The notes under the pieces were generated by a model. It saw only the letters and a program-made list of their open reading frames with translations. It was not told the DNA's origin and ran no database searches. DNA of 64,000 nt, taken from Tachypleus tridentatus (lineage: Eukaryota; Arthropoda; Merostomata; Xiphosura; Limulidae). The DNA is taken from NCBI RefSeq assembly GCF_004210375.1, contig NC_134830.1:65388326-65452325 (forward strand). The letters are read 5' to 3'. Position numbers and translations under genes: made by a program. Positions 1 through 11,800 of the stretch are shown here, piece after piece; within the stretch, counting starts at the first letter, position 1, and the number at the start of each line of letters is the position of its first letter.

Positions 1-189
1 AAACATGAAGTTACACTTACTACTGGCAAGAATTAATAGAATATTATCAGCTATTCCAGGAAAATATTAACAGTAGATATGGTGAAATGATATCTTGACA
101 GGAAAGTTTCCTATAGAACTATCATAACAATGGCATGAGTTTTATGAGCTAGTGCATAAACTGAAAGATCAAAAGATGGCAAAACAACT

Positions 190-830
190 TGATTGTTTTT
201 GGTGAGTAATTATACAAGAAATTTGTAACAATGTTTCTTAAATGCTTGTTAATAAATTATCACATATAATTGGATAGCTACAGTCAGTAGGCCGTAGGCC
301 TAGGAAGTTATAAATGTGACTAACGTCTACTAGTCGGAAAACTACCAAATTGGACCAGGAACGGTATAGATTTCGAACATTACAAACTGTTCAACCTCAG
401 TGAATTACTTTGAACGTTAGGATTCCTACGAGGACATTAAATATCTCCGTCGGAAAGAAATGAACTTGTTGTAATCTGTGCGAGGCCAACTGAACTAACT
501 AGCGTAAGCGAGGAATGATATATCAACTCAGAATTAATTTTATCGTCGTTATTTAGATCATCGATAAAATGTTCAGTTCTAGAACAGATAGAAGATTCAG
601 TATTGTTTAAATATTTGCAAAACTCTTATATATAAACAATCATTCGTAATAACTGATAGTAATAACCGTTACAACATATTGTATTATTTTTTATTTTTGT
701 ATGGTAATATATATTTGTGTTAAAAAAGAATAGTGTGTGTATCAATCTTGTTGACAAATAGCATAAATTTAATACATATTAAAACTTAATTAACGACTAA
801 TCTCGTATTCAAATTTTCGGTTATTTGAAA
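190..830 (-). repeat. Dispersed ~0.75 kb repeat, copy D (inverted)
   Basis: Read on the minus strand, this stretch aligns by eye with 24.78-25.46 kb and 49.26-49.95 kb. Landmarks in the same order are a GACCAGGAACG block, an ATTAAATATCT block, an ACGGTTATTAC-like block and ACACAAATATATAT. There is no shared open reading frame and no terminal inverted repeat that I can see. It is an uncharacterised interspersed repeat or an old segmental duplicate. Confidence 0.65.
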
Positions 831-983
831 TAATAATACGTAATAAAAGTTAGAATATGATTTAAAATGTCTAAATATTAGTTATCAATTACTGATTAAT
901 TAGTTTTTGCAAAGTAAATTATATGAAAGTGTTTTTGTGTTTTTAGATTTAAAAAGTTGATTAATAACTGATTATTTTAGTGC

Positions 984-1110
984 CTTTCACTCCCAGAGGC
1001 CTAGCGGAATGTCTACAGATGTACAACGGAAAAAACAGAAACGGGTTGCGATACCTGTGGCTGGCAGAGAAGAAATAACCCTTTGTGTAGCTTTGTCCTC
1101 AATTGCAAAC
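984..1110 (+). repeat. SINE-B copy (tRNA-Val-like head), diverged
   Basis: The order CTCCCAGAGGCCTAGCGG, a TCGATACC-like B box, then TGTGTAGCTTTGT and a CAATTGCAAAC tail matches the SINE-B copies at 30.2 kb and 6.3 kb. The 92-codon ORF beginning at 1009 lies largely inside this element, so I do not call it a gene. Confidence 0.65.
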
Positions 1111-1477
1111 AAATCTCTGTATTATTACTGGCCAAATCATTTATATGAGATATACTACAATATATTCATTAAATTATATAATATTTCTTCATTTATATTC
1201 TTTTACGATAGATTTGTTAACAATATGTTTAGATGTATTTTTAAAAAGTCTTTACATACATCTTCCACTGATGAATGTGTGACATAAACCATAAAGAGCA
1301 TGATTTAACGACAGAAAATAAGTTAGGGAGACTTACAACTAAAAATATATCTGAACCTCTAAATGTATTTCCTGGGCTACATAGAGAGAAAAAGTGGGTT
1401 TGGAAAATTAAACACAATCTGACATATCAAAACACATGACAGAAAGAAAAAAGTGTATAACATGAGATTAAAATTAC

Positions 1478-1569
1478 ATTTTCAGAGGAAGAAAAGGTGC
1501 AGGTCCAATTGATAATAAACTCGTTATGCAGACAATGTTGGTTATATATAATGTAAAGCAAGAATCAGG
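1478..1569 (-). pseudogene. SLC18B1-like copy 1, exon 9
   Basis: This 92 nt exon has acceptor TTTTCAG and donor GTAATT. It encodes PDSCFTLY...IGPAPFLPLK, the span 9 region that contains the family's LGPxP signature. It is open and the same length as exon 9 of copy 2 (43761-43852). Confidence 0.8.
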
Positions 1570-1831
1570 CTGAAAAGCAACAACATAAGATCATGGAAAG
1601 TCTGTTTCAATTAGCGGAGATTTGTTACTAATTCTACTTTTATTTTTGGTTGAAGTGTTAGTATTTAAATGCGTTTCATGAATACTGCATATCTACATTT
1701 ATCAAAATTATATATTCCTGGCTTTTTATTTAAAATAGTGGTTACTTTTTAATTCAAGTATAATAATTCATCTTTGTAAAACAAATTCATGTATATAAGT
1801 GTAATAATTTAGGTAAATCTGATATACTCAC

Positions 1832-1930
1832 AGTTTTGTCATAAATATATCCCAAAACAAGAGTTCCAGCTGCATACATTTCACCAGAAACGAGAAATGT
1901 TAGTCCAACAATCTATAGTGCTAGACCAAA
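1832..1930 (-). pseudogene. SLC18B1-like copy 1, exon 8 with premature TAG
   Basis: This 99 nt exon is the same length and phase as exon 8 of copy 2. It reads FGLAL, stop, then IVGLTFLVSGEMYAAG and LGYIYDKT. The stop is TAG at 1915-1913, where copy 2 has a serine codon. Its last two bases form an AG, so it could act as a shifted splice acceptor that keeps phase. Confidence 0.8.
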
Positions 1931-2093
1931 CTACTTGAAATAAATAAACAATTCTTCAGAAATAAATAATATTTCATTCGATATTAACCCGAATGTGTTA
2001 ATGTCTCTTTAATTTCTTGAGACATGGAACATTAATTGGATTTCAATTTCTATTTATTTCCCATATCTTTATAGCTATGAAACATTAAATGTT

Positions 2094-2365
2094 GGCCTGG
2101 CATGGCCTAGCGCGTTAAGGCGTGCACTTCGTAATCTGAGGGTCGTGGGTTCGAATCCCCGTCGCACCAAATATGCTCGCCCTTTCAGCCGTGGGGGCGT
2201 TATAATGTTACGATCAATCCCACTAATCGTTGGTAAAAGATTAGCCCAAGAGTTGGCAGTGGGTGGTGATGACTGGCTTCCTTCCCGCTAATCTTATACT
2301 GCTAAATTAAGGACGGCTAGCACAGATAGCCCTCGAGTAGCTTTGTGCGAAATTCCAAAACAAAC
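2094..2365 (+). repeat. SINE-A copy with 12 bp target-site duplication
   Basis: Full-length tRNA-derived SINE: head GGCCTGGCATGGCC, B box GGTTCGAATCC, body, and tail ending CCAAAACAAAC. AAACATTAAATG flanks it at 2080-2091 and 2362-2373, overlapping the tail end. It lies in intron 7 of copy 1 of the transporter. Confidence 0.9.
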
Positions 2366-2948
2366 ATTAAATGCTCAAATTTTCCTTTGATATTATATTG
2401 GTCACTAACGGTACTATGGTTTTGAAGCCCGAGAAAAGTGTATTAATATGTGTTTGAAAATTAATATATGTATATACATATGTCAATATACGCATGTCCA
2501 CAAAATATCTTGAGAATAGAAATGTCCTTTATTCTAAACATTTATAACTAAATTAATATTCAAAATAGTAATGTAACTGTAAGGGTTTAAAGTAAATAGA
2601 AGTGAACGTTTTTACATATTTAATTACGAATTGGTAACGAAACGTTTCAGGTTCGAATCTCTTCGGTAGACCAATCGCAAGAAGCCCATTGTTCGCGACA
2701 AAAATAAACATGCAGTTAATGCAGAGCTATTTTTGACTTAGTAAGCGCCTATTTCTAATAATACTTTCACCTTTTACATCCATGCAAAATTAAAAAGTTA
2801 GTAAAAGAAAAGAAAATATAATTGATAGTAATGTAAATCAGGACTGATTTCTTAATAAGTTTTGAGTGTTCGATATTTTCAGCATGATGATTCCACTAGG
2901 ATATCAAGGAAGTCGTGGTACCGACACAAACAGCTGAATGTAATCTAC

Positions 2949-3088
2949 CTGTCTGATGTGAGGCTCTAGGGTAGCCTCATTAAAGCACATGATAATGGAG
3001 CCTGTTAAGACATTTATCATACCCGCAACAAAAGAAGTGTTCAGAATAATCTTCAAAAGTTCGCCTTTGTTTTCTTCAGTAGCATATT
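2949..3088 (-). pseudogene. SLC18B1-like copy 1, exon 7
   Basis: This 140 nt exon has acceptor AATCAG and donor GTAGAT. It is open and encodes the loop and span 7, including GMINVLTGSIIMCFNEATLE and ending HIRQ. It aligns codon for codon with exon 7 of copy 2. Confidence 0.85.
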
Positions 3089-3313
3089 CTGATTCAATAT
3101 GAGAGGCAAAAAAAATCTAGTGTACCTGACTACGTTATAAATAAAATACTGTGAAATCACATATTGATAACTGAGGATCCTCAGCAACTTATTAATATCG
3201 ATGGGTTTATTTTAAAAAACAACGTTATTTGTTACATCAGATAAACAACCATAAATTAGAATATCACAACACGGAATATTAATATAGGACGATTATAATA
3301 AAATTTAAATCAC

Positions 3314-3401
3314 CTGTTTCTGATAAAAAGGAAAAAATGATTGCAGATAAACACAACATAATCCCTCCAGTGAGAAAAAACGGTAGCATATAACCACCAA
3401 C
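3314..3401 (-). pseudogene. SLC18B1-like copy 1, exon 6 with lost acceptor
   Basis: The ancestral 88 nt exon encodes VGGYMLPFFLTGG and LSAIIFSFLSET (span 6). Copy 2 has TTTTCAG before the exon, while this copy has TTTTCAA. The nearest AG is one base inside the exon, and using it would shift the reading frame. The donor is GTGATT. Confidence 0.8.
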
Positions 3402-3946
3402 TTGAAAACCAGGATAACTAATATTGTGAATATGTTAACTTGATTATTTAAATAGACTATTTGTTGAGATAAGTATATTATTTATCAAACTTCTATAAAA
3501 TTGTTATCATTAGTTTCCAATATAGTCAATGCTCATAATTTTTATGACATGAAATAGGATATTTTATATGTTTTGACGTTTTATCATATATATTATTAAT
3601 AACTTTATTAATTGAACATAAAATTAACACTAAAGAATAATTGTCTGTTATTGTTGAAAAAAGGTTAGACACTAGTATCGTTTGAAAAGATACATTTGCG
3701 ATAGTATAAAGTTTATTTAATAGGAATATTCTAACTTTCATTTCAATACTTGACTATTGATAATTTATATAAACAGGTAAACAAAATTTGTGTTTAAGCA
3801 GAAAACCATATTTAATAACTCGAACAAAATGCTAATGTTCCACAATTATATTACAAGTAATAATATCCAAATTTACTGTAAAAAAAAGCAACCAGGGCGA
3901 GGTAACTTAAATTGTTTTACATGTAAGATTAAAAAAACATATTTAC

Positions 3947-4015
3947 TTCATACAGAGCACCTCCAATAACAGGTCCAATAGTGATTCCCAAACCGTAGAA
4001 CATTTCACAGGATGC
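3947..4015 (-). pseudogene. SLC18B1-like copy 1, exon 5 (motif C)
   Basis: This 69 nt exon is phase 0 at both ends, with acceptor TTTAAAG and donor GTAAAT. It encodes ASCEMFYGLGITIGPVIGG and ends ALYE. The G-rich GPxxGG pattern is motif C of drug/proton-antiporter MFS proteins. It is intact in this copy. Confidence 0.9.
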
Positions 4016-4177
4016 CTTTAAAAGTGAAACTAACGTCACTTCAGTTGAACTTCTTTCATGTTTGGACATTATAATGAACTTCCTTTTCAACACTGTATAT
4101 CTTACAACATGTAAATATAATACATAATTTGTTTTCACTTTTTTGAATCTTTATTGCTAGTAACAGAAACATAGCTA

Positions 4178-4220
4178 ACATGGAAGTGTTACGTTTACAA
4201 ACTAGTTGTAACTTTCTAAA
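4178..4220 (+). repeat. 43 bp perfect direct repeat, first copy
   Basis: It is identical to 4949-4991; both begin ACATGGAAGTG and end ACTTTCTAAA. The 728 bp between them is not itself repeated. Both lie in intron 4 of copy 1. Confidence 0.9.
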
Positions 4221-4948
4221 GAAAAAATCTCACTTATGTATTTCATATACCAATATTTTTGCCATTAACTAAATGCCTATTACGCTTTAATTTAAATTAT
4301 GATTTTATTTACCTATACACATATGTTAACAGGGCAGATCTATATATCCAATATCCACAATTTTGATGTAAGAAAAAACCGGGAGTACTCCGACAAAAAC
4401 CCACTTTCACTACTCAAATACCCAATATTCTATCCGGGTAGCGCTAAAAGCTACGAGTTTCAAACGAAAAGGAAGGAACGTGGATGGTTACTACAATAGA
4501 TGTTAGTGATTACAGGTATAATACGTAGACAGGTGGGTGTGCCATGTATCAGTTGTTTCTGCTAACGTTAAAAACTGATGCATCAGTACGTTTTTTTATT
4601 GGTTATAGCATTTATTTGGTTTGTGAACATTTTTCCTTTTCTTTTTTTAACTCCTATAGAATTTAATGGATTGAGTTCTGACTGGATTTAATGCAACACG
4701 TCACTCGTTACAAGAGGATATTATTTAGTTAGAAGTCTAAACGTTGTTTTTAGCAGCCAGTGGATTTCCTGACGTGCTCCAAGTGGCCACGTCATCATCT
4801 TATTGCGAAGTATGAGTGTACGCGATTTGCGAGAACGGTACGTATATACGGTAGGGGGCTGATGGCGGAATCCTGCGTGATGTCTGCTTGTAAATTACAC
4901 TGATAAAGTTTTGTTAAATTGTGTTTCAGCCTGTCTATTGTAAAAGGA

Positions 4949-4991
4949 ACATGGAAGTGTTACGTTTACAAACTAGTTGTAACTTTCTAAA
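4949..4991 (+). repeat. 43 bp perfect direct repeat, second copy
   Basis: Identical to 4178-4220. It bounds a 728 bp segment that contains a locally CpG-rich patch (about 4765-4890). Confidence 0.9.
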
Positions 4992-6307
4992 CAATATACT
5001 CACATACCACTCACACAGTTTTTAACTTTGAGGAATGTTTTTACTGTCGTGTGTTTTCAGTTGAGCACTTGGTATATTCTTTGTTAAATGAAAGGAAATA
5101 AAGTCACAGAGAAAAATCACGATTTTGCTTAGGAAAAGAGCCACAGGAAAAAAGTCACATTTATTGAAATACCACAAATAATTAAAGTAAAAAAAAAACA
5201 AAAATATTTTAAATCAGTTATTAACTGACAATATATGACTTCTACACATTGGTAACAGAAATTATGTATACAATATTGAAACTGACTGAAATATTAACCT
5301 CACGTAAAACAGGATTCGATAATTTATCTTTCTGTTAAGTAAAGACGCGGGAAAAGGGACATGATTTTATATAGAAGTGCTTGTAAATATATATGTGTTT
5401 GTGTTGTGACTTTTCGCTATGACTTTTTCTCTTGAGACTATTTTTCCTGAATTCGTTTCCTACGTTAAGTGATTAGTGGTCTATTGTTTGTGGCATGCTA
5501 CATATTTTATGTCATTAATAACTTTATTTATTTCTAGATAGAGTAAAAGTGTATTCGCGATTATTTTTTCTTTACTTTACCCGTAGAGTTGATTAGACTT
5601 ATTGGTTTCAACTGGTAGTGTACTCTAAACACGTGTTCGATTTTGGAATGATGGTGACGACTGTAATTTTCCAGTGCATGGTGAAGTATCCAATTTAAAG
5701 TGATGTATTATATAACTCTATTAAATATGATATATATTAATCTGGAAGATTTGCAATTACTAAGTTCGTTATTGGGTCTTCTTTAAGTGTTTTGATATAT
5801 GATTTAACTTCGGTCCAAGTAATCGAGCGGGTTATATTGTTATTAATATCCTGTAAACAATTTGTGGGAATATGCGTCATAGTGTCTTTAATAATCGCGA
5901 GATTGTAATCCCCTACAAACATATTCATGACAACATCACTACGATTGATATTCCTATATAAGAAGTTAATGTATTTTGAATTAACGTCTCATAACATTAT
6001 AACTTTATTATTAGTGGATAAAATATTTTCAAAGAGATTTGTGTCTGATTTAGTCGTCGAAAAAATATATATATATATACACATGTAACATTCGTTGTAA
6101 ATGACCAATTTTAGGTTCAATTTGACAAACTATTATTTCGTTGTAACTTTGTCGGATACCTATACATTGAGAACGTACTCAACGCATTTTTTTATGAAGA
6201 AGTGCGATTCGTATAGTGTTTAATGACTTTTGATCAGAAACCATGTTACAGCCTGTTGAAATGAAATTTGAATTTTCATAATGATGCGTTTCATTAAAAA
6301 TAATCAC

Positions 6308-6421
6308 TGCCCCCAGTGTCACATCGGTATGTCTGCGGACTCACACCGGGTTTCGATACTTATGGATGGCAGAGCACAGATAGCCCATTGTGAAGCTTTG
6401 GCTTAATTCCATACTATTAAT
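6308..6421 (+). repeat. SINE-B copy, diverged
   Basis: CCCCCAGTG, CGGTATGTCTGCGGACT, GGGTTTCGATAC, then GCAGAGCACAGATAGCCCAT and a TTAATTCCATAC end. About 15 bases of the anticodon-arm region are missing. Confidence 0.8.
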
Positions 6422-7770
6422 CAATCAATTAAAGATAATTATATCTGTATCATGACTGTTACAAACTTCATATAGTTCAATATTCTTGTGGTGTAAGCCT
6501 TCTTGAATACAAAGAAAACATAGCTTACCTGAACAAACCAAATCAGTGAAGATAAAACCACAGTGTAAATTATATTTTATTGTTATTAGTAAACGTTTGT
6601 CAGTGTAAAATTAATTTAATAGATCAGTATTTGTTCTTCTTGAGATAATTTAAAATTTATAAATTATCATAATAATAAAATATCATGTAGCCATATTGAA
6701 GGCATCATAAAAAATAAGATACTGTGGTTGAAACTTTGACATTAGATAAGAGTACAGCAAACACTACGAGGTAACTTTATTCAAACACACAAGCTTTCTT
6801 TTATATGTGTTTTAAGAGCCATGTTTCTCTTATAGATCCATTCCGTGGCTAGAAAGACTGGGAGTGATTGACGAAAAATAATTTGGCTATCGAGTCTCAA
6901 CATATACTCGTTACTTACCATTCACAGAACAATACGGTAACATTGACGAGATCTGGTGCAAAAGAGCAGTTCAGACATTCAAATACCAGAGGACATATTA
7001 TTCAGGAACCTTTTCAACATATACTGATTAACATATGAAGTTTTAAACTTTTCTTAATGTAGTCCGTGTTCAGAAAGTGTTGCATTGCATAACGAGCAAA
7101 TTGGATGAAGTTTCCATGAATATGTTCTATGAGTCCAGATAAAGCAGCTATCATCTTACCACAGTTTTACAGACCCTTGCAGCAAGAAATACTTATGCTT
7201 CAAAGCCATATACAGAAGCAGAATTGAATGTATAGTGTTAACAACTGCACAATGTTACATTGTTCTGGTACTCAAGAGCAAAGTATTAACAAGTATGCAT
7301 GTTGCTCCATAGGTGTCTCAGCTGTCAGCTGTAGACACTTTTGAAGCAGGAACTAATATGCACCATTATTTCATATTGCTTGTAAGGTGAAGAAGATTGA
7401 TATACAAGTGTTTGAAGATTAAGACACTTTTCATATGGATACTTAAACAATGGACTCAGTAAAGGTTGGTGCAATGTCTGATATAGATCTTTAGTAGTTC
7501 TAGTAACTCAATACCTTACAGCCTTTGAACTAAAACCAGCTAAGGAAAGTTATGAACTGGAAGTTGTTTGTAACCAAGAAGTCTCAAGGACTGAATTTAA
7601 AGCTCATAGGCACAGCTTTACAACAGCTTATTTTCTGACATAGTTCATTTAGGGAAACTACACCAAAATACATTGATGAATATATTTCTTAACTATCATA
7701 ATGAGATAAGCATTAATATGTATATCACGTCTTTACTAAGCAAACATATCATACAATATATGGATCGAGT

Positions 7771-7991
7771 CAAGCAATGGGTCCTACTGTTAGGGCGTTG
7801 GGCTCGTAATCTACGAGTCGCAAGTTCAATTTTTTTAATTGACATGCTCTTTTTTAACCTTTTCCCACTTTTTGATAGTAAACGAATGCCTTAAAAGTTG
7901 ATGTGGAGTGGTTTGGTTAGCTTCCTTCTCTCTAGTGTATCACTTTTAAATTAAGGAATGCTAGAACAGATGAGAAAACAAACAAATTACA
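7771..7991 (+). repeat. SINE-A copy, strongly diverged
   Basis: It retains a head with GGGCGTTGGGCTCGTAATC, a reduced body and GAAAACAAACAAA at the end. The 73-codon ORF starting at 7673 runs into it and is not treated as a gene. Confidence 0.6.
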
Positions 7992-9053
7992 ATTGTCTCA
8001 AAGACATATATCTTATGGAATTGTTTTCTGTAGTATCACATTTCAAAGTATGTTGTTGTAGCAGAACAAAATAGTAAACTATTTTCTACCTAACCAACTT
8101 TTATGGTCTCATATAGTTCTAAAACTCATTTGAATCATAGACGTATAGCTGTTAGAGCGTTACTACAGTAGACAATGTGTTATTAAAACTGGTTGGTAAT
8201 TTTCAATTTCATTTGTGTAAAATACTTTAAAGAACGAATTCAGTTATCATTTTCAATTTTATTAATTTTTAAAAATCTTTATTTTGCATTTTTCTCTCAT
8301 AATTATTGCGGATTTGATTAGTATACAACAACGGGGTAATAAGTTTTGATATCCATAGAAGACTCACACCTGAAAGAGTGTCCTAAGAGAGTGGTAGAAT
8401 TCAGTTATAACAATTTTACCCTATTTTGGCAGACTTGTTATTAAGATGTTAGTCCAAGAATACAGAATATAAAAATTTACAGTTTAATGTACAGGTACTC
8501 GAGTACAATTGAAAGTGGATTTAAATAATGATACGTGTTATATTAGGTTGTTTTGTTAAATCATGTTACACATATATCATTAAATATAAGCTTCCAAGAA
8601 ACTCTTGATATTTTTAACTTAGAAACTCTCTACCACTCGTATTTTATACGATAAACCTAATAACATAAACTTTCGAATAGTAAAATCTACTATGAAAATA
8701 GTGTATTAATTTAAAGAGTTGTGTATGTCAATGTTAATAGAAACATTGGTTTCATTAAACGTATAATGAAGTCTAAAAGGGATTTAAAAAAATAAAAATT
8801 ACAATACATCAGTTTGTGAATAGAAATGTAACTTCTAAGGTATCACTTATTATTAACCGATATCATCTTGATAGTTTTATATCGGCTTTTCTCAAAAATC
8901 AATTTAAATAAAAGTAAAATTAATAAAATCTCAAATCATGAGTTTTGACAACATTAGTCAGGCTATATTTTTCAAAATAACAATTAAGCATAGATAATAT
9001 ATTATTCACAATAATACTGTACAGTTAAGATTTTAAAACGAAATTATTCTTAC

Positions 9054-9201
9054 CACGGCTGTTGCACGATGCTCAGTAAATTCTTTAGTAATAATTACAT
9101 AGCCCAGAGTGAACACAGACGCAGATCCAATAGCCTGAACAATTCTTCCCACAAAAGATAATGCAAGAAATGTGAATCCAGGTGGAGACTTTACTAGAGC
9201 G
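9054..9201 (-). pseudogene. SLC18B1-like copy 1, exon 4
   Basis: This 148 nt exon has acceptor ATTTTAG and donor GTAAGA. It encodes ALVKSPPGFTFLALSFVG then RIVQAIGSASVFTLGYVI and TKEFTEHRATAV. This matches the family's conserved span 4 region and the following xxxEFP-like loop. It is the clearest family match in the window and is open. Confidence 0.9.
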
Positions 9202-9699
9202 CTAAAATATAACAATATATTATCGATCACAAAAATACATTAACATGTAAACCTAACACGAAACACAACGAACTTATATCATAGTATTAACTACATCCAA
9301 CTAGTAATAATATTAAACTGTTTGATGTCAACAAAAAGCTCATGGACTGTCGAGTTATTATACTATATTACATTATATTTAATTTTCATTCTTTATAAAA
9401 TTGTAAATAATTTATAACTCTTTTTTCTTAGAAATCTATACACTATTTTCTATCTTAATCATTTTGTCGAAAAATAATTTTTTGTTGTTCAAACACTAGC
9501 CTTTATCACAAGACTGAACTTTACGAATCTAAAAATTAAATAACATTTAAGTATGTTGCCATCATACCCTGCCATCATACGTTAAGTACATATAAAAGGT
9601 TATTTTTAAAGAAGCAGGTAATATGAATTACATTAAAATTAGCCCTTTTTAAAAAAGCTTGCAAAACCTTATGTTATTGATATTTATTACTATGTGAGG

Positions 9700-9951
9700 C
9701 TTCTCTAGGTCTTGGTATGACCTGATTATTACTGTATCTCTCGCAATCCGTGGGTAAGGAGCAAACTAATTAACCAAAGACGCTTGACTTTACGGTAGTG
9801 GGGAAGGCGCTATAATGTAATTATCAATCCCACTATAGGTGAGACATTCAAATAATTGGCGTGGAATATTATTGATCAGCTGCTATTCCTTTAATTTATC
9901 ACCTATAACCGTCAAGTAGTTTTGCACAAAATTCAACGAACAAACAGACAC
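9700..9951 (+). repeat. SINE-A relic
   Basis: Only the body GGGGAAGGCGCTATAATG, ATCAATCCCACTAT and the end TTTTGCACAAAATTCAACG are recognisable. This is a very old copy in intron 3. Confidence 0.5.
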
Positions 9952-10040
9952 GTTTTGTAAACAAATGTCAACTCGCTTTTTATTTTTATTTGCACAGATT
10001 TTTTTTTATAAAAAAGAATGAAACTAAAAGATAAACTTAC

Positions 10041-10114
10041 CCAAGCAAGATCGTAGCTCTTCCGTTTAAAGATTTCCTCAAGTTTAATAAAAGTTTTGGT
10101 GACATTTTTGGTAC
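10041..10114 (-). pseudogene. SLC18B1-like copy 1, exon 3
   Basis: This 74 nt exon has acceptor TTTCTAG and donor GTAAGT. It encodes VPKMSPKLLLNLRKSLNG and RATILLG, corresponding to the loop and span 3. The split Gly codon joins exon 4 in phase. Confidence 0.8.
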
Positions 10115-11411
10115 CTAGAAATTAATGGAAATTAGTTTAATTTATCAGGCACATAAAGGTAAATGAGGAATAACCATTTTAACCCATTTTAGCAACTTAT
10201 ATAGTACAAACCGTCACATGTAATTCGATAAGCCTTTATACCTATCAAATAACGAAAGTACAAAGTTAGTGATATAAAAAAAACACATTAGCTACTAAGA
10301 ACTGATTTGGGTAGAATAGATAGTTTAGAAGAACAGCGGTTCTTTATTTATGGGTGCGTCCTTTTATTGTGAGAGTGTACTTTCTTTTTATTTTCCCAAG
10401 TAACATCCTTTAACAACTGTGACACGTAAGACTGTTTCCTCACCCAACCCTTCAAATGACAAACTTTATGCTGGGTGAAAAAGTTCGATAACCACCAGTT
10501 TTGAATCATTTCTCCAGAATAAACACACGGTTAAGACTATTTACCAAAATATAATGGTCAAAAAAGTTCTCTATTTTTATAGCTACTATTTGAAATTCAA
10601 AACTAACAACTTATTATTACTGTTTTAATTCACGAAAACCTATAGCCTAGAAAACCAAACAGTTTGAAATTCGTGAGTCTAGAACCAATTATTAGGAATT
10701 ATTTAATTTACTATAGAAGGTTGAATGCGTTGAAGTATATTAAAAGAAATTTTAAGTTCTACCTTGTCTTTGTAGCCCATAACGACACTCCACTCATGTT
10801 GTATCTGACAATCATGTCCTCTGACTATACTTATCAAAAATAAACACCATCAAATGAAAAGTACTGCATATATATTTCGAAATTATGAAGCGATTTTAGA
10901 TGAATGCCTTAAATTAATGAGTAAAATCATGCTACAAAGAAAACGACGAAAATTAGAATCGTTTCATTGGAATAAAGAAATGTACACAATGTTAAGTATG
11001 CGAAAAAAAATCTGTACACAGATAAATGATACAAAACAAATTAATAACGTGACTTTAAAAGTACGTGACGATAGTTTGAAATAAGGGAAAAGAAATGTAA
11101 GAAAGTTTACTTTTTAGATTTATTAAACTAATTATTAGTAAAACGACCCATCGTGACAGCATAGCGGATTTGACTGTCACTTGATTTGTTGCTTCGCATG
11201 TTCGAGATTGTTTTGATATAATGAACCCAACTTTGTAGAAGTAATAGGTTGAAATTGTTATTTTTACATTATTTCCCTAACTTTTATATTCATTGAATAT
11301 CATTATGCATGCTGTTACTGAGAAAATATATTTATAGCATCTACTATTGCTGATCGCCTACAAGTTATATTTGTTGCAATTATAGAAATTAACCAACGAT
11401 TGAATTATTTT

Positions 11412-11625
11412 CCTCGTCGCACCAAACATGCTCGTCCTTTCAGCCGTGGGGGCGTTATAACGTAACGGTCAATCCCACTATTCGTTGGTAAAAGAGTAGT
11501 CCAAAAGTTGGCGGTGGGTAGTGATGACTAGCTGTCTTGCGTCTAGTCTTACATTGTTAAATTCGGGACGGATAGCGCAGATATCCCTCGTGTAGCTTTG
11601 CGCGACATTCAAAAAACAAACAAAC
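11412..11625 (+). repeat. SINE-A copy, 5' truncated
   Basis: It starts in the CGTCGCACCAAACATGCTCG segment without the tRNA-like head. The body is well kept and it ends AAAAAACAAACAAAC. It lies in intron 2 of copy 1. Confidence 0.85.
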
Positions 11626-11704
11626 AATTGAATTCTTTACATTAACGAAAAAAATAAAAATTTTAGATAATTAATTCACTTTTTAGTGCTTAATTGGTAC
11701 TCAT

Positions 11705-11800
11705 CATTTTAAAAATAACTGCATAAAGTAAAAATGTTGTTAAGTTAAACACTTCATAAGGAAATCCATTTTGTGTTGGCATAACTTGTTTTCTCTCAGC
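11705..11800 (-). pseudogene. SLC18B1-like copy 1, exon 2 with lost donor
   Basis: The acceptor is TTTTCAG. It encodes AERKQVMPTQNGFPYEVFNL then TTFLLYAVIFKM, which is loop 1-2 and span 2. It follows exon 1 (FFSEE) in phase. The expected donor GTGAGT reads ATGAGT, and the next GT lies 4 nt further on and changes phase. The exon end is inferred from the phase of exon 3. Confidence 0.65.

Larger units (their letters stand above)
4992..9053. other. Rest of intron 4 of copy 1, AT-rich
   Basis: This holds only SINE-B at 6.3 kb, a decayed SINE-A at 7.8 kb and short AT microsatellites (for example near 6065). Short ORFs here, such as 5737-5928 minus, show no family resemblance. The 6.8-7.6 kb part might be an old transposon but I cannot identify it. 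Confidence 0.5.

Noticed and set aside
1009..1287. 92-codon ORF as a gene
   Set aside because: Its first ~100 bases lie in a diverged SINE-B and the rest is AT-rich; no domain or splice context.
2094..2170. tRNA genes at the SINE heads
   Set aside because: The heads have A and B boxes but do not close into full cloverleafs, and each is followed by the same SINE body.
10854..11084. 76-codon plus-strand ORF
   Set aside because: Lys-rich, no domain, lies in an intron of copy 1; chance is likely.
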